In this document: positions 1-12,700 of the stretch, in pieces
Numbering within the stretch: position 1 is the stretch's first letter
How the letters are laid out: every line of letters starts with the position of its first letter
Source of the DNA: Siderastrea siderea
Taxonomy: Eukaryota > Cnidaria > Anthozoa > Scleractinia > Rhizangiidae
Direction: 5' to 3'
Assembly: GCA_964030785.1 (NCBI GenBank)
Contig: OZ034971.1
Span: 14,273,679-14,337,678, forward strand
DNA length: 64,000 nucleotides
Notes under the pieces: generated by a model
What the model was told of the DNA's origin: nothing
What the model saw: only the letters and a program-made list of their open reading frames with translations
Databases searched by the model: none
Program-made: the position numbers and the translations under genes

Positions 1-1022
1 GGAAAATATTTATATCTGAACGATAATATGAGGCTTTTGTAACAGCTATTTAACTGGGATTTTAGGTAAGTATTCGTTTTGTTTTGTTTTTGTTTTTTTT
101 TTCTGTTTTGGTGAAATAAGTGATTGTATAACGAAAAGGTAACTAGATGTGAAGAAGTGGTATCAGCCAGTCTTGGTATATTTATTACGGGTCTATCACG
201 CAAGTCAATTGGCTATACTATTCAGTGTTCAAGGGGTGGAATAGTAAAAATCCATTGCTTAATATTTAGTCATCCAAAATATTCCGTATTATGATTGTAA
301 CAGATACTAGATATGTCCGTTACTACTGATGAAGAATATGTGGAGAAAAGAACAGTTCAAAACAATCGTTTAATCCATGAAGAATTGAGTGTGGTATATT
401 CTCCCTTAGTTTGTTATCTGGCGTGTATACTGGATTGTAATAAATTGTTCTGTGAAAGAGAAAAGGTTGCACATTTTTGGTTTCAGGTCAGTAAACCCGT
501 CAGTTGGCAAGAATAAATGTTCAAGAAAATGCGGTACAACTTGGTATACGGCTGATTTTCTCCTGTGGGTGTAAGATGAACTTACACATACTTGTTGCGT
601 GACCGCACGAAAACCTTGTACAAGTTCTTAAGTCAGGCGCGCCTTTGTGTGACTGTTGAATAGCAAAATTCTGGTAGCATTACGCGATTTTTCTCTCTAA
701 GGTTTCGCTTTCAGCTGTTTTTCTGACATTTCATGTATCAAGTACAAAACATCGCTGCACGTGACATGGCATCCAATTTCCTTATAAGGCAAAGTACAGA
801 GTTATTTTCTAATTACCCTTTGTTCGGTAGACCAATAAGAACGCTAGAAACTCAACAACCGAGATTGAGAATTTATTAATATCAGTTCAATTCAGCCTTC
901 AGTCAGTTTCAAAGACGTCTGGAGGTTGGCTTTTAAAGAGTTTTCTGGAATTGTTATCAAGAGTTAAGAATACAAAAGAATCCGAATCCGGGGTAGGGTA
1001 CAAGGTAACCGCTCTAGTTTGT

Positions 1023-1056
<34 letters not shown>

Positions 1057-1370
1057 GTTGTTATTTCAGGCAAGTGGTTTCTTGTCACTTCCTTTCTGTG
1101 GCTTACCATTCGTAAGCTTAATTTTCGAGTATCTTTGATGATGCTCGAATATTTTTAACAATGATAACACAACTGCCGTAAATGATCTGACAGCAAGACC
1201 AAGCGATTACAGAGGCGGAAATACGTGCTGATTTTTCTTCTTATTTCCAAAACGTTTTCAGGGCGAACAGGTATGAAAGCAAAACTAAATGTCATAGAAT
1301 TTTTATTCTCAATGATCAAAATGTTAAATTATTTGATCTACAGCAGCTTAAAATCTAACTCCCAGCATTC
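1..1370. other. 5' flank of TPR-CHAT gene; no gene seen
   Basis: AT-rich flank with only short chance ORFs. A (GTT)n microsatellite at about 1018-1062 is the one clear structure. A promoter or 5'UTR exon for the gene starting at 1371 may be here, but no TATA box or start site can be supported. Confidence 0.5.
1018..1062 (+). repeat. (GTT)n microsatellite
   Basis: About 14 copies of GTT with one interruption (GTC). Confidence 0.9.
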
Positions 1371-2931
1371 ATGGCGGGGAGTCCAATTACAACTTCAAGT
1401 GACAGTGATGTCATATCAGCTGCTGCGGATACGCTGGATTTTGATGACGTCACTTTAAGAGGTGGGGCGAAACATACTTTGTTATTTTCCAAAGGAAGTT
1501 AATAGTGTAGGGAGATAACAAATGTTCGCTCGTAACTGTCAACAAATACTGTTCATTCCTTGTCAGCTCATTAGGAAAAAGCCCAATTACGTCGTTATAA
1601 TCCATCACAATACAATCGTCTCAGATCGTTGATTTTGCCTTTATTACTTATAAAGTAAACTCAACATTTTGAGGTTTCTCTACATTTGAATAAAGTTCTT
1701 TAAGGAAGTTGATTTTTAAAGACCCTTATAACTACCGTAATTAACTTCGACGATAGGAGTTAGAGATAAGTATAATTCCTTTCCTGTCAGTGAATATTTT
1801 GAACTCCAATCAGTTATTGCCAGAAAAAAATGACCGGAAGAAAAGGGTCAAGTTTCGTCCGATTGGTATTTTTATTTTAAAAGACCGTTCTAACGTCACT
1901 TATTAGCTATGACGTTAGGTTAGAGTTTTATGTTTAATGTCAATTCATTTTAGCAATAGCAGAGGTCTACAAGAATGAAGGTAATGATCACTACAAAAAC
2001 AAAGATTTTAGCAACGCCATTTACTTCTACACGGAAGGAATTAAAGTCAACTGCAAGGATGAAGAACTGAATGCCAAATTGTACAGCAACAGGGCGACAG
2101 CACACTTTTATTTGGGTGAGAAGTGTTGAGATTTTTTCAGGTTAAGACAAACAAAACTCAAATTAAAAGTTACTTATGCCATCATCAACCCAGTACTGAC
2201 TTTCCTTTTCATTTCTCTTCTTGTATTTGTCATAGGAAACTACAAAGATTCACTGAGTGATGCTAAAGTCGCTACTGACTTACAACCATGTTATGTAAAT
2301 GCAATTGTAAGAGGTGAGATTTCTGTTACTTTGGCACACATTGGACCTTATAACTTGTCTCCTAATACGGCTCAAAAATAAAACTGACACTTTTGACTTT
2401 TGAGATGAACTTGGGCTTTTGGAAGTGTTTCGTAACTCTTTAAGTCATACAGCTCCAAACAAATACACAAGAATTAAAAAATCTGTTATAAGTCAAAATT
2501 CCATCTGTACAGGGTAAGGTGAACCCTTTGATCAAATAAATTTGTCGGTTGAGTCATATATTTTTGCACACACGTATCTCTAAACGAGCAAAAGACATCA
2601 TTTCTGGTGATAACACCACAGTCATCATTATTAGTTATTAGTAGTAGTTATTCTCATGTGGAACTTAAGACCGAAAAGGAATCGACGAGATAACTGATTT
2701 ACAACATTCCTGGCAAACCCAGCTTGATCCAAGTTCAGAACTTATTCCACATAGATATCGTATTTTACAGGTAGAGTCATGCAGCTAAATTTCTGCAGAA
2801 TGCCTTTATTAACACGAGTCATAAATGATGATGAACTTACATTAGTTTATCTTATTATATTAGGAGCAAGTGCTTGTGTTGAGCTCAATCAGTTTGAGGA
2901 AGCCATCACTTGGTGTGATAAGGGATTAGCA
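1371..2931 (+). CDS. TTC4-like TPR module, copy 1 (exons 1-4)
   Basis: Exon 1 (1371-1461) encodes a short acidic leader ending [11 protein letters not shown]. Exon 2 (1954-2115) encodes the first TPR, beginning [19 protein letters not shown] and continuing through [12 protein letters not shown]. Exon 3 (2236-2313) encodes [17 protein letters not shown]. Exon 4 (2864-2931) encodes [20 protein letters not shown] and GLA. This order and these motifs follow TTC4 (EGNDYFKEKDY, LYTNRAAAQYYLGN, WCDEGL). Junction phases are 1,1,1,0. Introns 2-4 use clear GTGAGA/GTATCC donors and TTAG/ATAG acceptors. The continuation ([12 protein letters not shown]) lies in the exon at 4655. Confidence 0.75.
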
Positions 2932-3738
2932 GTATCCTTCACTATAGATTTCTGATTTTGTGTCAACTTTGAAAACCAGGAACTACTATGCTGTTTACTC
3001 CTGAACTCTCTGTCATGAACCGTGTTCATGACAGGTAATTTAGGTTTGGTTCAGACGCCGTACTTCACACGAGCCGAAGAGAATTGATTCAGACGCCAAA
3101 CTTTACATTGAGCCAAACTGAAATCGCCGTAGTGAAATACTGTTGTAATTGCACAACACTTTATTTGGGACTATAATAGCAATATTCAGTGTTTGGAATT
3201 CAAGCCATGTCACTCGCATGTTTTATACATTACTGGTCAATCTATAATGTTTCGACCAATCACTGGCGCTGTTATATCCAAATATATATTAACATTTATT
3301 ATGCATTTAATTCGGCTCATGTGAAGTTCGGCGTCAGAATCAAAGCCGTTGCACAGCCATTTTTCCCGGCTGAGCCAGGCGTAAAGAACGGCTGACGCGA
3401 TCCGAATTCAATCAGCCGTTTCGAATTGATTCAGACGCCGTACTTCACATGCATGAACTTAATTCATTGAATTTGATTAGGCTCATGTGAAATACGGCAT
3501 CTGAACTGGGTCTTACTTCCTTGAGTGCAATCAATTTACTTACTTGGGTGCAAAGAGCACAGCGCCATACATGAGGTCCTTTACAAGTGCCCTCCACTAT
3601 TGCCGGTCCCACGACCATCGATAAGGTACCCCGGCCGGGGAACCCAGGGGTTCTTGGTAGAGTGAGCTACCTGATTCTCCAAATCATGTTCCTGGTGTAT
3701 TCCAGACAACACTAAATCTATTTAATTTTAAGGGAAAC

Positions 3739-3773
<35 letters not shown>

Positions 3774-6700
3774 GATGTGAAACAACGTGACAGAGTTGAT
3801 AAGGTAAATTGGCCATCGTAGCGAAATTGAAAGCTGACGTTTCGAGCGTTAGCCCTTGGTCAGAGCGAATCAAGGAATTGTGAGATGCGCTTGGTTTATA
3901 TGGAGAATGGTGGAGCAACGCTACTGATATGAACGTGGCATCGTAAAAAAACAAGAATAAATCCGGGCATGCAAGAGGTGTATAGTCACTGGGAGCATTA
4001 ACTGGGTGATCTGATTGACGACGTGTTCAAATAAAGAAACTGACGGAGCATTTTTTTAGCCACAAGAAAGTAGTCGTGACAAGGAGCTGATCGTATTAAG
4101 GACGGTGCCTCCTTTTGTTACTGCGCATACGTTCTGCGCATCTCGGGTCTGGTCCGAGATATTCAAGTTTCTTAAGGAATTTGCCAACTAATACAAAGGT
4201 TTTTTGCGCGAGTTATTACCATGTGGAAAAACGCATATCTTAGCAAGGGCTATCAGAATCCAAAAAGGAAATTGGGGTAACCACGTAATTTTCAGAGATA
4301 ATTGAGCTTAAACTTGCAAAGAAATTGCCATACATTCTTTGTATTTCAGAACTTTCCCAGAATTATGGTTGCTTAATTATCTCTGAATAATGCGTGGTTA
4401 CCCACATCTTCTTTTAAGATTCCAATAACCCTTGCTAAGATCTGCTTTTTCCCTATAGTCATAACCTTTGCAAAAATACATCCATATTAGGAAGTACGGT
4501 CACGTCCCTAAGGGGGTTGTCGAATGGCGGGTTCCACTGTATTACATTGTCATAAAACACTGACGGCATTTGACGATGCAATCCATTTTTTGGCCTTCTT
4601 CATTTTTTAAATAATTGTTGCTTTTGACGTGTTACGAAACTTGACTTGTGCAAGATTGACAAGAATAACAAGACTTTGTTGGAATTAAGAAGCAGGTCCA
4701 GCAAAGAACAAAATAACCTGCAAGATACAGCATTCATGGCGAGGAGTCCAGTCAAAGCTGTAACTGAAAATGACGACACATCAGCTGTGGAGGAAACACT
4801 GGATTTTGATGACGATACTTTAAGAGGTGAGCTGAAACATTTTTGATATTTTCCACAGGAGGTTAATAGCATAGTCCGACGACTGTCAATAAATAATGTT
4901 CATTCCCTGTAAGCTCATGAGGAAAAATCCCTCAATTTCGCCATTACAATCTATCACAATACAATGATTTGTGATCGTGGGTTTGCCTTTATTACTTAAA
5001 TAATTTGAGGTTCCCTAAGTTTGAACACTGTTTAAGCAGTTCTGTACATAAAGTGTCAGTTTCATCAGATGTTTCAATTTTCAGTTTTTTGCATCATTTA
5101 GCGTCTTACTTACCTACCCGAACGTTTATCAGTTCAAGCACGGTTAGACCGTTGCTTTTTTGGTTCGACTATACCTTCCGCGTTTTCACGGCCGCCGTTA
5201 AATTCGCATGTTCTGGAGGTTCCAAACGCAAACCTTAGCTAGCTAGTGGAAGTGGCGTTAGAGACTCAACGTGGGAACTTCAAATGAGAGATTTGTAATA
5301 GAATTTACTTTTGTTTTAACAACTCATTTCAGCAATTTTTTGGTTTTTCCTGAAATTCAGTTAAGCAGTTCCAGGTTCTACGTGTGTTGTACAAGGTTGT
5401 AACAATGTGTTTGATATACGAAGCTGCAATTTCGGTGGCGCGATAGCCCGTACCCCCCGAGGAAGAGAGATAAGCGGGTGAGATTTGTGCGGACTTAAAC
5501 TAGGCAGATTTGTCGCCAGCGCAGACTATTTTGAAGAACTCTGCTTCAAATAAACCTTTCATATCAAGGGACGTGAATAAAATATTATACCAGAGGCAGT
5601 GCCAACTATTTGGGAGAAAACTTACAAACGTGGTTATCATCAACGGGATGACATCAGAAGATATCTAAGGCCAACTGTTTTAGCTTCTCTCTAACTTAGT
5701 CTTTATTTCTGTTGAATGCGACTCAACTTTTCGTAGCTTTTCGGGAGTCCATTGGCGCCAAGTCCGTTTTCTGTTTCTTTTTCCCGTGAGAGGAAACAGA
5801 AACATAAACGAGGAGCAGCGTCGCGGCTAAACCTCAACTCAAAAGCAAGAAAAGTTGACAAGAGTAGTTTTCCAGTTTTCGCTCCTTGCTTGAATCAGGA
5901 ACCGATCGCACACGATTGTTCCCATTAAACAATGTCAGTTGTCCGGAATATCGACTTCAAAATAGAATAGTGGTGTACGTCTCCAGTATTCCTTCCATCA
6001 GGGAGTGCAGAATATGAGCTATAATTTCAAAACAATCCAAAAACTCGCATTCACGTGCTTTCAGCTTCAAATCGTCGACATAAAAACAATAAACTTTGTT
6101 GTTGTCAATTGGAGTACTGAGTTATCATTTGGTTCATTTTTTCACCTGAAACTACCAAATTTGAAGGCTCCCAAATTTCCCTCTGAAAACACAGCGTGTA
6201 CCAAATAAGAGCTTTAAAAGCTTCGAAATCAAAAACCTCTTGTTTACTTGATTTCAACTGAAAATCGTTGTCTTACAAAAACTGGGTTGTTTTCACATGG
6301 GCCATAGGCATACTCCTTCTTCGGTTCTATGGCGTAAAACTGCCATAGTCGCCCTTTACACCCTCCCTTATTTCCCACACAAACGCAACTGTTGGCAAGA
6401 ACGTCATGCTAGCCCACATATAAGGTACTAATAACATTACAATCCTATATGAATATATACACCAACTGATTAACGCACCTACCTCCACTAACACACACTT
6501 TCCTTCACTTGTACTCACTTTCCTTCATTTGTACTCACTTTCCTTCCTTTGTACTCACTTCCCTTCACTTGTACTCGCTTACTTTCACATTAGTGCCTTA
6601 TATGTGGGCTAGCATGACGTTCTTGTCCTATATGTAGGCTAGCATGAAGTTCTTCCCCAACTGTTCTGTCACTTACTGTCTGGTCTCGATTTGCTTCGTC

Positions 6701-9700
6701 ATGCAGCTGAGAAAGCACGGTTTTACACAGAAACGAAAAGTTGTACTGTTGTACTAGGCGGACGTTCGAAATCATGATTTTAGAGGTTGTGATTTAACGC
6801 TGGTAGAGATAAGTGTAAATTTTTTCCCGTCAGTGAGTATTTGGACTTTAATGAGCTATTTTAAGAGTTAGAGTTTTGAGGTTCACTGTAAATGCTTTGA
6901 ACCCAGCAGTCGTATCTTAAGTCGGTGAAGTATGATCGTCCGTGTGAGTTTTGTCGTGAGAAGGACTGTTTGTGAAGACTTTGATTGATGTTTCCACAGC
7001 CTAAGCGGACGTTTATACGTCATTTCATTTTAGCAATAGCAGAGATCTACAAGAGTGAAGGTAATGATCAATACAAAAAGAAAGATTTCATCAACGCCAT
7101 TTACTTCTATACGGAAGGAATCAAAGTGAACTGCAAGGACGAAGAACTGAAGGCCAAACTGTACAGCAACAGGGCGACAGCACACTTTTATTTGGGTGAG
7201 AAGTGTTGAGTTTTTCTAGGGTTTATCAAGTTAATTCGCAAATCTCAGATTTAACTCACTTATGCCTTCAACATCACAGTACATTCCCTTTTAATTCTCG
7301 ACTCGCATTTGTCACAGGAAACTACAAAGATTCACTGAGTGATGCAAAAGTCGCTACTGAGTTACAACCACGTTATGTCAATGCAGTTGTAAGAGGTGAG
7401 CTTTCTGTTACATAGGGACGGACTATTAGAAAAGTTATGGGGGGGGAGGTGTTGGGGAATTTTCGAGCTGCATGAATTTTCTTTCGTTAACATTTCCCTT
7501 GCAGGAATATTTTTTCCGTATGCAAGAACATTTTTTCTGGGTTACTGGCTCTGCATGAATTTTTCCTCTCAATTTTCCCTTGTATGAAGATTTTTTTGTA
7601 CCCCGCCCACCCCCCCCCCCCCCCAATAACTTTTCTAATGGTCCATCTCTTAGTCAGTTGAAAGTTATGTCTGTTTTTTCTAAGTATCCTCTCTTCTCAA
7701 CGCTACTTCAACATAAGATTAAGGGGCCGTTTACATGAGAAAGAGGGCCCTTAGGTAGGAGGGTTACCCTTCTCCTTTGTATCACGCAGTTCGTTTTACA
7801 TGCGAGGGAGGGTGCCCCTAGGGGTAGGGTTTCCTTACCTTCAAGGTAGGGAAACCTTACATGGTAGGGACAAGTTTTGTTTACATAAGCCCGAGTAAAA
7901 CCAAAAAGTAGGGCTAGCCCTAGGTGGTAGGGCCATGTTTCGTTGTTCTCAGATTACCACTGGCCACGCGTAAAAGGCGCCAAATTCGAGCCCCTATCCC
8001 CCTAGGGGCATCCTCTTTCCATGTATAAAACGGGCTTTAACTCAGCGTATTCTGGGATGAGTTATCCTGCACTGAACCGTCAATTGGTCAAAAAATTGGA
8101 TAACAAAAAGAAAACTATCAAGATGATACAAAACCAGCAGCCTGGTGAAGATATCAGAAAGCCAATTACAGAGCTTCAAAACAATTGGATGATATCAAGA
8201 AGGCAGAAACAGCACGGAGAAATTCGCACCTTGATGAATCATGACAAGTTGCTGGAAGAGGAAAAGATCAAGATGGTATCTGTTCCAAACGATGACTTTT
8301 CGTCGTCAAAAAGCGTTTTCGTTTGATATTTATAACTTTCATCAATGTCAACACACAGCCTTAACCAATTTGGTGATTGAAGCAAACCATGCTCGCCTGG
8401 TAGCAGAAACCGCGGCTGACCACTGGCGCCAACGTTTTGAAGAAGGACATCGAAAACTTGACCTCAACCCGGCAGGGAAGCGAAGCGAAAAAGTCTCTAT
8501 AACTATAACATAACATTAAAGACCGAGAGCCCCGGCGAGGTCAATCGACCAGTGCCCGGGGAGCTTTGGTGAGCTCAGGATTTCACAGCAAGAAGTAATT
8601 CAAAGCGCGAAGTTCTGTCAATCTATTAATGATCTTGCGGTTAGTTCGGTTCCACGGGTGGTATAATAAATTGACATTCTACTGTAACATGTTAATTTAC
8701 ACATCAAGCATATGCCTGTGCAATCACTGTCGGCAATAAATTTCGCCACCTAAAATGTTCTTCGGTCCGTAACAAAACGCATGATTTAGATGCGTACGGG
8801 TATATTTTGAAACCAAAACTTGTCCCTTTTGATTGACGGTCTACATAACGAATGACGAAATCTATGCCTTGATGTACGCATTATTTATAGTTTTCAAATG
8901 ACTATACATTGGGAAACAGAGTACAGTATTTAGTACGGGGACAAGTCAAATAGCACCTCGCATACATTTCTGTTTGTGACAAGGTATTATTTTGCGATGC
9001 ATTTCAACTTTCATGTGAAATTGAAATTCGACGTTTTGTACACCCGGTGTACACCGAACACTAATAATGTACTCGCCAACCCGGGCTCGCCAATCAGTTT
9101 GAACTGAGTTTGATTTGTTTGATGACGTTCCCTCATCAATTATCCCTCCCGGCCACAATCAATTGTCTACCAAGTACCATGCTACAATGTACAACATATA
9201 CAAAGCTTTCACACAGGAAGAGACTCAATTCGTAGATCTGATTGGTGTTGAAGACTAATAAGTTTAAATAAGAGGCTACAAAATCATTAATGTTCTACTT
9301 GAGCGGAAATAGCAATCTACAGAGGACAATGAGTTTACTGTGTCACTGGTAGGCTTGATAAAATAGAGCCATGGCATCGATCGCGAGTCGTCCGAGTATC
9401 CTTGGTCGCTTTCCGCATGTTTCCAGAGTTACTGGCTATAATCGGGACCCGGGAAAGCACTGGCATGTAGTCACTAAACTTGCGTACGGGCTTAAGGCTT
9501 AAGATGAATTTGCTAAGAGCGAAATTTTCACCACTGTCCTGACGAAATACACTGTAGCATCAATACATCGGAAGCCCGCCAAGCGAGGTTGTGACTTCTG
9601 CAGACAACCAAGCCATAGTTTTGTTGTGTCGTCGTTTGAGCTTTATGCCAGATTGCCTCGGCAGCGAGAGTGTGCGAAAGACGGGTTGGCTCGCTCCTCA

Positions 9701-12700
9701 AAATTTGGCCCTGTTGTGGAAGCGGTAAAAGGAATTGCTTTGGACTGTGACTCACCGTGTAGTTTTGGGGGGAACAATTTCGAGTTGAATCGCAGTGCCC
9801 TTTTAGGAAGCATATACCCGCAGATAGAGGTAATTTTGCCTTCGCATTAAACTCCACTGTGCCCTTTTAGGTAGCACATACCCAAGGGTTCAGTTAATTT
9901 TTCCTTCGCATTAATCTGCTCTGTGCCCTTTTAGGTAGCACATACCCAAGGACACAAGTAAATTTGCCTTCGCATTAATCCGCTCTGTGCCCTTTTAGGT
10001 AGCACATACCCAAGGACACAAGTAATTTTGCCTTCGCATTAATCTGCTCTGCGCCCTTTTAGGTAGCACATACCCAAGGGTTCAGTTAATTTTGCCTTCG
10101 CATTAATCTGCTCTGTGCCCTTTTAGGTAGCACATACCCAAGGACACAAGTAATTTTGCCTAGCACATACCCAAAGGTTCAGTTATTTTTGCCTTCGCAT
10201 TAATCTGCTCTGTGCCCTTTTAGGTAGCACATACCCAAGGGCACAAGTAATTTTGCCTTCGCATTAATCTGCTCTGTGCCCTTTCAGGTAGCACATACCC
10301 AAGGACACAAGTAGTTTTGCCTTCGCATTAATCTGTTCTGTGCCCTTTTAGGTAGCACATACCCAAGGGTTCAGTTAATTTTACCTTCGCATTAATCTGC
10401 TCTGTGCCCTTTTAGGTAGCACATACCCAAGGACACAAGTAAATTTGCCTTTGCATTAATCTGTTCTGTGCCCTTTTAGGTAGCGCATACCCAAGGGTTC
10501 AGTTAATTTTGCCTTCGCATTAATCCGCTCTGTGCCCTTTTAGGTATTCGCGTTAATCCGCTCTGTGCCCTTTTAGGGAGCACATACCCAAGGGTACGGT
10601 TAATTTTGCCTTTGCGTTAATCTGCTCTGTGCTCTTTTACATAGCATATACCCAAGGGTACGGCTGAAATTAATCTGCTCTGTATATGTACGGCTAGTTT
10701 TGCTTTCGTAGCATATAAATACCCAAGGGAACCAATCGCGCGCGCGACTGTCCCTAAGCGAAAAGAGAGATTGCTCGTAATGTGTACATGAGCCGAACCT
10801 AATCAGAATCAACAAGCAACCCCTTTTTTATCGGAGACGCTAGAATGTAACTAATAGTTAAGGTTACGGTTAATGCTCCGTCTTGATAACTCCGCTCTTG
10901 CGGAAACTTTGTTTTATAAAGGGTCACCCGGCGTGAAATTTAAACCCAGCTGATGTACACATCTCACGCAACGCACGCCGGCTTGAATCAGTATTAATAT
11001 CTCGGAATCATTCACGCTGGTGGTCCAGGGAAATTTAAACAGAAGAAATCGAGAACCACGTAAAGCAGCGGAAATACTCAATGCCCAGGTTAATGCTACT
11101 TTGATGTATGCCCAGGATCCAGAGAAGCGATGCCCCGATGGCCTTCGATGTCCAGTCACGTCAACAAGGTCGAATAAACAGTAGCAAATATTGCGCTGAA
11201 ATTTATCTCGCAAGCAGGCTACCTCTTTGGCTTATGTCTTATGCAAGCGACAAAGGGGTACTTGTCCCGCCTGTGCCCGCGAAGTAACTACTTTCGTTTG
11301 TTTGTTTGTTTTTTGTAGTAGACTGAGTAGAAATCAGTTTAGTTACTTGATAAAAAATAAGCTGCAATCAGGTTAAAACTCACTGCGATCTTGTTTTCAT
11401 TAGTCATACAACGGGACAGACGAAAAGAAATTCAACGAAACCAAGCCAAGAAATTTCTAGCGAACACTTGATCGACGCCGGCTTTTACGTTGTAGGGCAA
11501 AAAAGTGCCTGGCAAAGGATGTTAAAAAAAGCGAACAAATTTCTCGATCTTATCCGACAAATTACGCGTGACCTGCGGCCAGACTCTATTTCCGTTCGGT
11601 TAACCAGGCCCGCGGTAACCGCAGAGCAAGAAAAGTTTTTAGCGGACGACGAAATAAGAGGAAATATAAAGAACGCTGCTAAAATTGGGCTCGGTAGGAG
11701 ATTATATTGCGCGCTTTGTTTTCCTTTTTCTTCTCTTCTCTGTTTATCAGCGGGTCTCAATAAATTGTAATTATCTGTCAGCATTGTCATATTTTGCAGC
11801 AAGAAGTTAACACCTCGTTTCATTCTTATGAATCCTTAAGGTGACAAATCATGGCGTTAAGTTACTGTTAATATTAACTGAGGGGGGATTGAATCCCCCT
11901 TCAGCTAATTTGCATAACAAATCCTGAAGGGATCAAAGCCTGTCACTGTCCAAAGACAACTTGGAGTTGTGGAAACAGTTGCGAGAAAGATAATATTTTT
12001 CAGTGACACTTAGACTTTATGAGAATGAACTTATACCTTCTTGTTGCTGTTTCATGCAATGCTATGCGAATGTACTTGAACAAAAAATTAACTGGATTTG
12101 CATGAAAGATTAGCAGTGCCTTGTCGAGGGATTGAAGAAACCGTTAAACTTAGCCAAATTTATTGACAAAACATAGTTTCAGTGAAGTAATATAGTCTTT
12201 GGTAACAAAACTAGACCATTATTTGTGGGCGTTCATTGATGTGAGGACATATTTTTGATTTTTAAAGTGAACTAAAATAGCGTGACTATGCCCCTTTAAA
12301 CCTTGTTGTTGCTGTTTCATGCACTGCCACCAAAGTAATTATGCGAATGTACTTGAACTGGATTTGCATGAAAGATTAGCAGTGCTTTGTGGAGGGATTT
12401 GAGAAACTATTAAAGTTAGCCAAATCTATTGAAACTGTTTTATCTGGATCTTTGTACAAAGATTAAGGATGTACAGACTTTGAAAACAATTTAAGCCCAC
12501 CGAAGCAAATTGAGCGGACACTCAATGTACTAAGCGACTTGTTTGTCTAAAAGATAATAGGTTTTTTCTATGCTTATTAAAGATATCATTAACCCGAAGC
12601 CTCGCTTGTTTGAAACTTTCATTTCTGAGGTGCGTTAACTCATATAGAAGGTGATTTAAGATAGCAAACTGGAAACACAAACGGACTTCCAGGTAAATGC

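Noticed and set aside
3718..3954. Hammerhead ribozyme in the Penelope-type repeat
   Set aside because: Some PLE ends carry them and a short hairpin is present, but I could not find the CTGATGA and GAAA core in the right order.
9796..10705. CRISPR-like array
   Set aside because: Units are contiguous with no unique spacers, in a eukaryotic intron; it is a satellite.
11468..11823. Paired sense/antisense ORFs of about 100 codons
   Set aside because: Neither matches a family I know and each explains the other as a shadow; kept only as a note in the insert entry.
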